64,000 nucleotides of DNA, taken from NCBI GenBank assembly GCA_964587755.1, contig CAZPMC010000002.1:62001-126000 (forward strand), read 5' to 3'. The notes under the pieces are model-generated. The model searched no databases and was not told the DNA's origin. It saw nothing but the letters and a program-made list of their open reading frames with translations. The translations under genes and the position numbers were made by a program. The stretch comes from CAZPMC01 sp964587755 (GTDB lineage: Bacteria; Bacillota; Clostridia; Acetivibrionales; DTU013). Position 1 is the first letter of the stretch, and each line of letters opens with the position of its first letter. Positions 52,891-60,316 of the stretch are shown here, piece after piece.

Positions 52891-53014
52891 TTTAAATTTC
52901 CTTTCAGATTCCAGCCTTTATTCTCTCACTTTTCTTAATATTTTTCAATATCAATAATGCACAAGCTTCTAAAATAGTAGTGCTGCAATCTGTATCTTTA
53001 TTACCTAATAAAAT

Positions 53015-53046
53015 AAAAAAAGACACTTCTTTTAAAAGTGCCTTTT
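53015..53046 (-). terminator. terminator of spoVG
   Basis: On the minus strand GGCACTT pairs with AAGTGTC (one G-U) and is followed by TTTTTTTATTTT; it lies a few bases after the spoVG stop. The 120 bases further to the GlmU-type gene hold no gene. Confidence 0.85.
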
Positions 53047-53051
53047 ATATT

Positions 53052-53318
53052 CTATTCTTCAGTAGCAGATGTCGAAACGTATTTTTCGAGTATCGCTCTC
53101 TGAATTTTATCTCTTGTAGCTGCGTTTATGGGGTGCGCAATATCTTTGAACTCCCCATCTGGGGTTTTCCTACTGGGCATAGCAATGAATAATCCGTTCT
53201 GGCTCTCAATGACCTTGATGTCATGAACAACAAATTCATTATCAAATGTAACCGAAACAACGGCCTTCATTTTGCCCTCAACATCGATTTTGCGAATGCG
53301 GACATCGGTAATCTCCAT
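53052..53318 (-). CDS. spoVG: septation/sporulation regulator SpoVG
   Basis: A small nucleic-acid-binding regulator of 88 residues from ATG 53318 ([11 protein letters not shown]). Typical segments are [24 protein letters not shown] and [29 protein letters not shown] lies eight bases before this start; the four-residue longer frame is less likely. Under a SigH-like promoter and ended by its own terminator, so likely monocistronic. Confidence 0.97.
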   Translation of the reverse strand: MEITDVRIRKIDVEGKMKAVVSVTFDNEFVVHDIKVIESQNGLFIAMPSRKTPDGEFKDIAHPINAATRDKIQRAILEKYVSTSATEE

Positions 53319-53354
53319 CTGTGCTACCACCTTCCAATAATTAATGTACCATAT

Positions 53355-53383
53355 ATATTCTATAAATAATTACATTCTCCTTC
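53355..53383 (-). promoter_or_regulatory. SigH-like promoter of spoVG
   Basis: GAAGGAGAA (53375-53383), 12 bases, then TAGAATAT (53355-53362) on the minus strand. Compared with the sigmaH consensus RNAGGAWWW-N11/12-RNGAATWW there is one mismatch in each element. spoVG is a classic sigmaH target in Bacillus. Confidence 0.6.
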
Positions 53384-53438
53384 TTTTTTCTTACGTTTTT
53401 AACCATATGCTACATTAAACCATTTCTAGTCCGCAATT

Positions 53439-54260
53439 TTAGCCTATTATCTCTTCGCTTGGCCTGATTAAAGTTTCGCCCTTTTCTTCATCAACACCTT
53501 CAAGAGTCAAAAGTGAAAACCAGTTGTCAACAAGCTTCTTTTCCGGCTGTGCCGTCTGAACAAGCACACCGATTCCGGCAACTTCACATTCAAATTCCTT
53601 TGCCAGCTCAAGTATTCCTTTTGCAGTCCCTCCACCCTTCATAAAATCGTCGATAAAAAGCAGCTTCGAATTCCTTTTCAGTGAACGGAGGGAAAGAATC
53701 ATTGATTGTATTTTTTTTGATGAGCCCGACACATAGTTAATATTTACGGAAGGGCCGTCTGTAGCTGCATTATAGTGCCTGACAATCACAAGCGGTACAT
53801 TAAGATATTTTGCCGTCGAAAAGGCAAGGGGTATACCCTTAGTCTCCACCGTAATCACATAGTCAATATTATTTTTATAAAAAGTACTTGAAAATACCCT
53901 TCCTATTTTAGATACCATTGAAGGGTTATATATTATATCAAGCATATAAAGAAATCCCCCGGGCAATATCCGCTCCTTCTTTGAGAGCACCTCACTAAGC
54001 TCGGCAGCAAGCTTCAAAGAGCTTTCCCGGCTTGCTACAGGCAAAAAACGCACCCCGCCCGAAGCACCCGGAATAGTTTCAATAGTTCCTATTTCATACT
54101 TCTCAAAATACCCTCTTAAGATATCAATATCTTCACTGACAGAAGACTTTGCACATCCAAAAATCTCAGTAAAGCTCCCGAGGGTAAATGCCTTTCCCGG
54201 CGAATTGCACAGTATTGACTGAAGCACGGTTAATCTTTCATTTCGTTGGATTTTTTCCAT
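53439..54260 (-). CDS. purR: purine operon repressor PurR
   Basis: A 273-residue regulator: N-terminal winged helix (RLTVLQSILCNSPGKAFTLGSF, KSSVSEDIDILRGYF) fused to a phosphoribosyltransferase-like domain with the PRPP-binding loop KLLFIDDFMKGGGTAKG. In Bacillus PRPP releases PurR from purine genes. Start ATG 54260 follows GAGTGA at five bases; a GTG at 54269 is the other choice. A pair of PurBox-like sequences 55-98 bases upstream indicates autoregulation. It precedes spoVG as in other Firmicutes. Confidence 0.95.
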   Translation of the reverse strand: MEKIQRNERLTVLQSILCNSPGKAFTLGSFTEIFGCAKSSVSEDIDILRGYFEKYEIGTIETIPGASGGVRFLPVASRESSLKLAAELSEVLSKKERILPGGFLYMLDIIYNPSMVSKIGRVFSSTFYKNNIDYVITVETKGIPLAFSTAKYLNVPLVIVRHYNAATDGPSVNINYVSGSSKKIQSMILSLRSLKRNSKLLFIDDFMKGGGTAKGILELAKEFECEVAGIGVLVQTAQPEKKLVDNWFSLLTLEGVDEEKGETLIRPSEEIIG

Positions 54261-54314
54261 AAAAATCACTCATTTTCTATTAGAATAAACAACACAAAAT
54301 TATTATATCATATT

Positions 54315-54358
54315 TTATCCGAATGATTTAGTGTATTTTTAAATAAATGTTCGGATTT
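54315..54358. promoter_or_regulatory. PurBox pair (PurR operator) between purR and murC
   Basis: Box 2 (54346-54358), read on the minus strand, is AAATCCGAACATT, a full match to the Bacillus PurBox AWWWCCGAACWWT. Box 1 (54315-54327, plus strand) is TTATCCGAATGAT, sharing the CCGAA core. They face each other with 18 bases between, close to the 16-17 described for Bacillus. This suggests purR is autoregulated; an effect on divergent murC, starting 163 bases away, is possible. Confidence 0.75.
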
Positions 54359-54520
54359 ACCCTTATTATTTCCTCAAATCTGTCTAAAAAACCACAATAA
54401 TATATATAATATATAATTAGACATATACTAAATAAAGTGCCAGCGTATACAGTTTTACATTTATAAAGAATTATTGTATTATTTATATGGTCTTAAAATA
54501 AACTCTGGGAGTGTTTTACT

Positions 54521-55930
54521 TTGCATAGCAACAGTATGTTAGACATCAATAATATAAAAAAAGTGCACTTTGTTGGTATCGGTGGTATCAGCATGAGCGG
54601 ACTTGCAGAAATACTTCTCCATCAAGGCTTTACCGTTAGCGGATCCGATGAGAAATCGTCCCCTATAGTTCAAAAGCTGGAGAAATTAGGAATAAAAATA
54701 ACTATAGGCCATTTTGCGCAGAATGTTAAGGGAGTAGATTTGGTCGTGTATACCGCTGCTGTGCGCGAGGACAACCCAGAGCTTAAAGCTGGTGCCCAGG
54801 CCGGTATTCCATGCATTGACAGGGCTACCCTTTTAGGTGAAATAATGAAAGGTTATCCTGGAAGCATCGCCGTTTCAGGCACTCACGGCAAAACCACCAC
54901 TACCTCCATGATCTCATTGATTATGCTGGAGGAAGGATTTGACCCTACTGTCCACTTAGGAGGAGAGCTGGATGCAATTGGCGGGACCACAAGAATAGGC
55001 GGGACAGATTATTTTATTGCAGAAGCTTGCGAGTATACTGGCAGCTTCCTTAAGCTCCACCCTTATCTTGCGGTAATTTTAAATATCGAACTCGATCATG
55101 TTGATTACTTTCAAAATATAGATCATATACGGGATACATTCCTTAGCTTCGCAAGGCTCGTTCCTGAAAACGGCTGGCTTTTAGCCTGCGGAGACGATCC
55201 AAGTATTTTGGAAATAGCAAAGCGGGTTTCCTGCCAAAAGGTTACATTCAGTATGTTTGACGAAAGCTGCACCTGGAGTGCAAGGGATATCACTTTTGAC
55301 GAAATGGGCTGTGCCGAATACACATTGCTTCATGACAAAGAACCATTATTAAGAATAAAGCTAAATGTTCCCGGTCTTCACAACGCCAGCAATTCCCTTG
55401 CAGCTATAGCCGCCTGCTGCACAATGGGAGTAAGCGCCCAATCAGCTGCAAAAGCACTATTAAGATTTAGAGGTACTCATAGGCGTTTTGAGAAAAAGGG
55501 TACCCGTAATGGCGTTACAGTCATTGACGATTATGCACACCACCCGACAGAAGTATCAGAAGCACTCAAAACTGCATATAGATGCAATCATTCCCGGATT
55601 TGGTGTGTCTTTCAGCCTCATACATATACACGGACAAAAACTCTTTTGGATGATTTTTCTCATTCCTTTAATTGCGCCGACATCATTATTGTTACTGACA
55701 TATATGCAGCCCGTGAGCCCGATTCAGGTGAGATAAACTCTCAGCTTCTTGTGGATAAAATTATACAGCAGGGGAAAAACGCCCTCTACATTAAGGATTT
55801 TGAGAGCATTGTCAATTACCTTGCGAAAAATACCCAGGAGGGTGACCTTGTTATAACAATGGGCGCGGGAGACATCTATAAGGTTGGCGAACTTTTCCTG
55901 AGTATCAAAGAGCCTTTAGCTGTTAGCTGA
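54521..55930 (+). CDS. murC: UDP-N-acetylmuramate--L-alanine ligase
   Basis: Adds L-Ala to UDP-MurNAc in peptidoglycan precursor synthesis. 469 residues: KVHFVGIGGISMSGLAEIL, Walker A SGTHGKTTTTSMISL, NIELDHVDYF, and VIDDYAHHPTEVSEAL. A TTG at 54521 is the likely start, with GGGAGTG seven bases before it; an ATG five codons later is the alternative. It ends nine bases from the convergent fabZ stop. Confidence 0.97.
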   Translation: MHSNSMLDINNIKKVHFVGIGGISMSGLAEILLHQGFTVSGSDEKSSPIVQKLEKLGIKITIGHFAQNVKGVDLVVYTAAVREDNPELKAGAQAGIPCIDRATLLGEIMKGYPGSIAVSGTHGKTTTTSMISLIMLEEGFDPTVHLGGELDAIGGTTRIGGTDYFIAEACEYTGSFLKLHPYLAVILNIELDHVDYFQNIDHIRDTFLSFARLVPENGWLLACGDDPSILEIAKRVSCQKVTFSMFDESCTWSARDITFDEMGCAEYTLLHDKEPLLRIKLNVPGLHNASNSLAAIAACCTMGVSAQSAAKALLRFRGTHRRFEKKGTRNGVTVIDDYAHHPTEVSEALKTAYRCNHSRIWCVFQPHTYTRTKTLLDDFSHSFNCADIIIVTDIYAAREPDSGEINSQLLVDKIIQQGKNALYIKDFESIVNYLAKNTQEGDLVITMGAGDIYKVGELFLSIKEPLAVS

Positions 55931-55939
55931 TTCTTAATT

Positions 55940-56392
55940 TCAGGCGTTCACTTTTGTCATGGCAAAGCTAATAGTGCCTTCTGCCGCAGTCTTTCCATCA
56001 ACAGATGCATTAACCTTTGCCTTTACTACCCCCATCTTAGCTGTGAGGACTTCAGCCTCCAGGCGGAGTGTATCTCCTGGAACCACTTGCTTCTTGAACT
56101 TCATCTCATTGATGCTTGCGAAAACACCAAGCTTTTTCTCCGGAATCTCTTCTCCGGCATTTAAAGCATCAGCATTTGCAGCAATACCCGCTGTTTGAGC
56201 AAGAGCCTCTACTATAAGAACCCCCGGCATTATTGGATATTCCGGAAAATGCCCTTGAAAGAACGGTTCGTTGGTTGTAACATTTTTAATTCCTACTGCA
56301 CTTTTCCCCGGCGTAAGCTCAATTATTTTATCAACCAACAGAAAAGGATATCTGTGGGGAATTATTTTTCTGATTTCTACATTTGTAAGCAT
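55940..56392 (-). CDS. fabZ: 3-hydroxyacyl-ACP dehydratase FabZ
   Basis: Dehydrates beta-hydroxyacyl-ACP in fatty acid elongation. 150 residues from ATG 56392, with IIPHRYPFLLVDKIIEL and the hot-dog helix FQGHFPEYPIMPGVLIVEAL carrying the catalytic His and Glu. GAGGTG lies five bases before this ATG; the longest frame to 56440 runs into the preceding gene and lacks homology. The rest of the fab genes are not here. Confidence 0.96.
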   Translation of the reverse strand: MLTNVEIRKIIPHRYPFLLVDKIIELTPGKSAVGIKNVTTNEPFFQGHFPEYPIMPGVLIVEALAQTAGIAANADALNAGEEIPEKKLGVFASINEMKFKKQVVPGDTLRLEAEVLTAKMGVVKAKVNASVDGKTAAEGTISFAMTKVNA

Positions 56393-56408
56393 AAATACAC
56401 CTCGTAAT

Positions 56409-56999
56409 TTATTTTTCCAATGCCTTGTACCCTTTAACAACCTCGGGAATTATTTCATCAATAAAGTATTTTGCGCTTATCAGGTCTGACTCAGAAAGGC
56501 TTTCCATAATCTTATGATATTTAGTCGCAAAGGGCTCAAGATTATTCAGCTTTACCTCTCCTATACATTCCATAAGAGCGTCTATGTAATCAGCACATTT
56601 AAGAATTTTTCCTTCGATGGTGTCGTCCTTACCGTCGAGCAAAATATCCCTGTATATGCTTTTATATGGTTCCTCCATGCTGGAAAGCAGATTCTCTTCA
56701 GCTACCTCCTCTTCCAGGAGAGTCAGCATGTTTCTCAGCTCATCATTTTTATTCTTTACAGTGCTTATAATATCTCCTGTGAGTGCTTCGACTACATCAT
56801 GGTTTAAAAGCTTCTTAAAAAGTATTTCCCAGTCGATAGTGTTCCCGTTTTGCTCTTCGATAAGCGCCATCATTTGACCAATCTGGCAGACAAAAAAAGA
56901 GTGCTCGCTGACCGTCGTCCTCTGATGCATGAAGTCTGTAGACCATCTGCCCATATTGTTTAGCTTTCGCACAGTCATCAAATAGTTATGCAAACTCAT
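56409..56999 (-). CDS. YfbR-like HD-domain 5'-nucleotidase
   Basis: A 196-residue HD-domain protein of the YfbR type, which removes phosphate from deoxynucleoside monophosphates. Metal-binding motifs are RTTVSEHSFFVCQIG and LLNHDVVEALTGDI, with a later Asp in LKCADYIDALMEC. It ends 16 bases before fabZ and is co-directional. Activity is assigned from family motifs only. Confidence 0.85.
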   Translation of the reverse strand: MSLHNYLMTVRKLNNMGRWSTDFMHQRTTVSEHSFFVCQIGQMMALIEEQNGNTIDWEILFKKLLNHDVVEALTGDIISTVKNKNDELRNMLTLLEEEVAEENLLSSMEEPYKSIYRDILLDGKDDTIEGKILKCADYIDALMECIGEVKLNNLEPFATKYHKIMESLSESDLISAKYFIDEIIPEVVKGYKALEK

Positions 57000-57077
57000 A
57001 TATAGCCTCCCCTCTTCTGCTGTGTTGAATAATACGTTATAAGCAGAGTCTATATAAAGTATACACCAAAAGGTCGG

Positions 57078-58115
57078 CTAAATGCGAGTAACTGAGTCTC
57101 TTTCAATCAAGCTGCATTCAATTTTTAAATGGTGTTCCTTGTTTTTATTTTTATAAGCACCTGTTATCATGCTAAGAATAATTTCCGTGGCTTTCTGGCC
57201 GATTTCAAAAAGCGGCAGGGACACGGTTGAAAGCTTTGGTCTAACAACTTCTCCAATCTCTCTGTTGTCAAAGCCCATCAGCGATAAATCCTTTCCCACC
57301 GCTATTCCTGTTTCGTTGCAATAGTCTATTACACCACATGCCATTTCATCGTTATTGCAAAAAATCGCCGTAACTCCTCGATCCATCAATGGTTTACACA
57401 GGTTGTAGCCTGATTCTCTCTCCCAATTACCATACATAACAAGGTTTGGATTGTAAAATATGGAGCTGTCATAAAGCGCCTTCTGATAGCCCAAAAGCCT
57501 GTTCTGTGTGTGGAGGGAGTCAGGCAAACCGCAAATAACCCCAATTTTTGTGTGTCCGTTTTTAATCAACTGAACAGTAGCGTCATAGCCTGCCCTCTTG
57601 TCATCATATATTACAGAAGGTGTCTCAGGGTTGCTATTATAGCAATAGGCACATACCAGCGGAATCTTTAAATCCTTCGGCAGATACTGTATCTCATGGT
57701 TATGGCAGCCTACATAAATAATTCCTTCGACTTGTCTTGAAAGCATGGTCCTAATGGTCGAATTAATAATATGATGGTGTAGATCCGTTTCAAAAAAATC
57801 ATGCCCGAAGCGCTTATTAAGCCGCAAATTCCCAAGAATATAGTGGTATCCGTTTTGATCACATGAGTAATCTATACCGTCTACGATTTCCGGAGTATTA
57901 AAAACAGTCAAGTCTTCTGTAATTATTCCTATTGTATCGCTTTTTCTGCTCTTTAAATTCTTCGCTATTATATTTGGTGTATAGTTCATTTCCTTTGCCA
58001 GCTTCAATATCCTGGCTTTAGTCTCCTCGCTTGCACCGCCTCTGTTATTTAAGACCTTTGATACTGTTGCAATTGAAACATTTGCCCGTGCAGCAATTTC
58101 TTTAATTGTAGCCAT
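57078..58115 (-). CDS. LacI family transcriptional regulator
   Basis: A 345-residue sugar-responsive repressor. N-terminal helix-turn-helix TIKEIAARANVSIATVSKVLN and hinge NYTPNIIAKNLKSRK; C-terminal periplasmic-binding-like domain with FCNNDEMACGVIDYC and LSLMGFDNREIGEVVRPKLSTV. Its own promoter carries a palindromic LacI-type operator, and a similar operator sits before the kinase-phosphorylase genes at the right end. It probably controls this island; the inducer is unknown. Confidence 0.93.
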   Translation of the reverse strand: MATIKEIAARANVSIATVSKVLNNRGGASEETKARILKLAKEMNYTPNIIAKNLKSRKSDTIGIITEDLTVFNTPEIVDGIDYSCDQNGYHYILGNLRLNKRFGHDFFETDLHHHIINSTIRTMLSRQVEGIIYVGCHNHEIQYLPKDLKIPLVCAYCYNSNPETPSVIYDDKRAGYDATVQLIKNGHTKIGVICGLPDSLHTQNRLLGYQKALYDSSIFYNPNLVMYGNWERESGYNLCKPLMDRGVTAIFCNNDEMACGVIDYCNETGIAVGKDLSLMGFDNREIGEVVRPKLSTVSLPLFEIGQKATEIILSMITGAYKNKNKEHHLKIECSLIERDSVTRI

Positions 58116-58158
58116 ATCTTATCCCCTAACTTTTTTAATGCAATAAAGTCATATAAAG

Positions 58159-58187
58159 AATATACCACTAAAACGTTTAGCTTACAA
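58159..58187 (-). promoter_or_regulatory. lacI promoter with operator in the spacer
   Basis: TTGTAA (58182-58187), 17 bases, TATATT (58159-58164) on the minus strand. The spacer holds the palindrome CTAAAACGTTTAG (58168-58180) centred on CG, the general form of a LacI-family operator. Binding there would block transcription of the regulator. Confidence 0.75.
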
Positions 58188-58230
58188 TAGCCTTTAAGAA
58201 CCGGGGTTAAATAGTGCGTAAGTCTCCTAA

Positions 58231-58259
58231 TTGCTGGTTTCGCTGGAAAAACGTATAAT
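58231..58259 (+). promoter_or_regulatory. promoter of the DUF4432 gene
   Basis: TTGCTG (58231-58236), 17 bases, TATAAT (58254-58259), 46 bases before the start codon. GAAAAACGTATAA overlapping the -10 is a degenerate version of the operators at 58168 and 63651. Confidence 0.7.
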
Positions 58260-58304
58260 TAATTGATAAAATATTTTTTGAGAAATTTTCTACGGAGGTG
58301 CTAT

Positions 58305-59420
58305 ATGAACGAAAATATACTGCTTATGTTAAAAGAGCTTAAGGACTCCGAAATTGTCAGACTGCCTCGTTATGGCTATATTAAAAAAAGTACTCTCAAG
58401 GATTTATATGGCTCACCACTGACCTTGCTGTCTGTTTGCAACGGCCTTCTTCGCTACACGGCAATAATCGAAAGAGGTATGGATATTGGCGAAGTTTACT
58501 TAAACGAAGAAAAGGTCAGCTGGGACAGGGATATAAAATATCTTCTTCACCCGGACAATGTTGATTTGACTAAAAATAATGGTACAGGCTGGCTGGATGG
58601 CTTTTATCCTGCCGTTGCCACCATTGGCCCTGAATTATTCGGGACTCCGGGGGAAGGCTATACACTTCACGGCTCAGGCTCCTACTCTCCTGCCGATCCT
58701 GCATCCGTCGTTATCAGTGTTAATGATAAGGCTGTATCTGTATCAGCCGGAATATTAATAAAGGACTCCTCTCACAAAGGGATATTTGAGAAAAAGGTTA
58801 AAATAACAAGCTATTTTAATTCCACCTCCTTTTTAAGAGAAGAAGTCACAAAAAATGTTTCCTCTTGTGTAAGAGTGCTTGATGACGGTTTGCACATTCA
58901 AATGTGCGGAAGCTTTTTAGAAAGCGGAGGTACATATGTACTTCCCGTACAGAGCCGTGAAATGCTTATAAGAGATTCCGCTCCCGGCGAAAATGACCCG
59001 CTGTACATATACCCCCTATCAGCAGGTACTGTTCCCATCAGGTGCTACCAGTATGTGCCCCACCCTGTTGCCGGGCTTGAATTAATACCCGGGCTTGGAC
59101 AAATTATGCCTGACTTAGAGAGTGAAATCGGTATAACAGCAGAAATGCTCATAAATTCCGAAAGGAATACCGCAGCCTATGTCATCAGGCCATTAGACTG
59201 TTTCCCCCGTTCACTAATCGCAAAGGAAATAACTGAAAATCAAATGTTCGCTTTTGAACCGTGTAGAACAAGACCAAACCGTATGTCACAAAAGATAACC
59301 GACGGTGAGGCATTTTACCTCAAACCCGCCGGTTCCACAAAAACTCAATGTGTTATAGGCGTCACTAAAGACGTAAATGCAATTAACACACTTGAAAAAA
59401 TAATAAAAGCTGCAGTTTAA
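58305..59420 (+). CDS. DUF4432 / aldose-1-epimerase-like protein
   Basis: A 371-residue protein of the DUF4432 group, related in fold to galactose mutarotase. LLRYTAIIERGMDIGEVYL near residue 60 carries the RGMDIG motif of the group. GTGWLDGFYPAVATIGPELFG, GEGYTLHGSGSYSPAD (a histidine in LHG where mutarotases have a catalytic His), and a C-terminal RPLDCFPRSLIAKE region follow. Mutarotation or isomerisation of a sugar or sugar phosphate is likely; substrate unknown. Start ATG 58305 has GGAGGTG five bases upstream. Its stop overlaps the end of the opposite-strand parvulin remnant by four bases. Confidence 0.85.
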   Translation: MNENILLMLKELKDSEIVRLPRYGYIKKSTLKDLYGSPLTLLSVCNGLLRYTAIIERGMDIGEVYLNEEKVSWDRDIKYLLHPDNVDLTKNNGTGWLDGFYPAVATIGPELFGTPGEGYTLHGSGSYSPADPASVVISVNDKAVSVSAGILIKDSSHKGIFEKKVKITSYFNSTSFLREEVTKNVSSCVRVLDDGLHIQMCGSFLESGGTYVLPVQSREMLIRDSAPGENDPLYIYPLSAGTVPIRCYQYVPHPVAGLELIPGLGQIMPDLESEIGITAEMLINSERNTAAYVIRPLDCFPRSLIAKEITENQMFAFEPCRTRPNRMSQKITDGEAFYLKPAGSTKTQCVIGVTKDVNAINTLEKIIKAAV

Positions 59421-60250
59421 AATGAAAAGTCAATTGAATCAATAAACTTCCTATCCTTGATTATGAATTCATTATCAGGATCATTCCTCTGTAATTCAAG
59501 CATTCTAAGGTATTTTTCCCCTGCAAGAAATTCAGCCACATCCTGCTTCACTTCCTCATAGCCGGATCTTTTTTCAAGCTTAAGAACATGATATCCATGG
59601 ACAGTCTGAACTACCCCCGTATCACCAGGCTGGGATTTGAGTGCCCAACTTTCGATTTCATTCTGTATGTCCATTGGCACCTTAAATGTGAACTGCCCGT
59701 TGTTAGTTTTAACATTGGGGTCATCTGAGTTCTCTAATGCAAGCTGCCCAGCATCAACACCATCCTGCATTTCCTGTAAAACAAAAAATGCTCTGTTTCC
59801 GGCTTTAATCTTCTCTTCCTCAGACAGCTCCTCCCCGGTTTTCAAATCTATAGTCGCAAAAAGAATATCTCTTATGGTGAAATCATCTACATAATCTTTG
59901 TTTTTCTCATAATAGTCAATCATTTCATCCTCAGAAGATTCTATTGCTTCAATTTCTCGGGCAATCAGCTTTCTGATAAGCCTGACCTTTTTGTATACAT
60001 CCTCATACTCCCGGGAGGATACACCAAACATTTTTACAAATTCTTCTTCCCTCTCCCTGTTGTTTTTGCTGACAGAAGCACTGCTTAAAAGCTGCTGCAT
60101 ATAGCCCTTAGCATCGTCTAACTCGTCCTTCTCAAGCTTAACACCGGTCTGTTTTGCCTTCCTGAGCTGTATCTTAAATTCCTTTAGTTTGGCGGCAGTT
60201 CTTTCCTTAACAATATCCTTTGTGCTTCGACCGCCAATATCCTTTATTAG
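59417..60250 (-). pseudogene. 5'-truncated PpiC/parvulin-type isomerase remnant
   Basis: The frame is open for 278 codons from just after a TGA at 60251-60253, but has no ATG, GTG or TTG in its first 50 codons. The first in-frame Met (60100) falls inside the conserved helical chaperone region. The upstream codons still read as protein (AAKLKEFKIQLRKAKQTG, then KLEKDELDDAKGYMQQ), as in the SurA_N region of parvulins. The isomerase part has FTIRDILFATIDLKTGEE, NTNNGQFTFKVP-like and VVQTVHGYHVLKLEKRSG. Signal peptide and N-terminus are therefore missing, and the terminator of the GH65 gene abuts the break. It is best read as a decayed gene; a shortened cytoplasmic product from 60100 cannot be excluded. 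Confidence 0.75.
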
Positions 60251-60256
60251 TCACAA

Positions 60257-60278
60257 GGAGGGAGATTTCTCTCCCTCC
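60257..60278 (-). terminator. stem-loop after the GH65 phosphorylase gene
   Basis: A perfect 9-bp GC-rich stem (60257-60265 with 60270-60278) with a four-base loop, followed on the minus strand by TTGTG. The weak T run makes efficiency uncertain. Confidence 0.6.
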
Positions 60279-60316
60279 TCCTAAGCTCGTTTGCAAAAGA
60301 TGTCGGTTATTATGGT

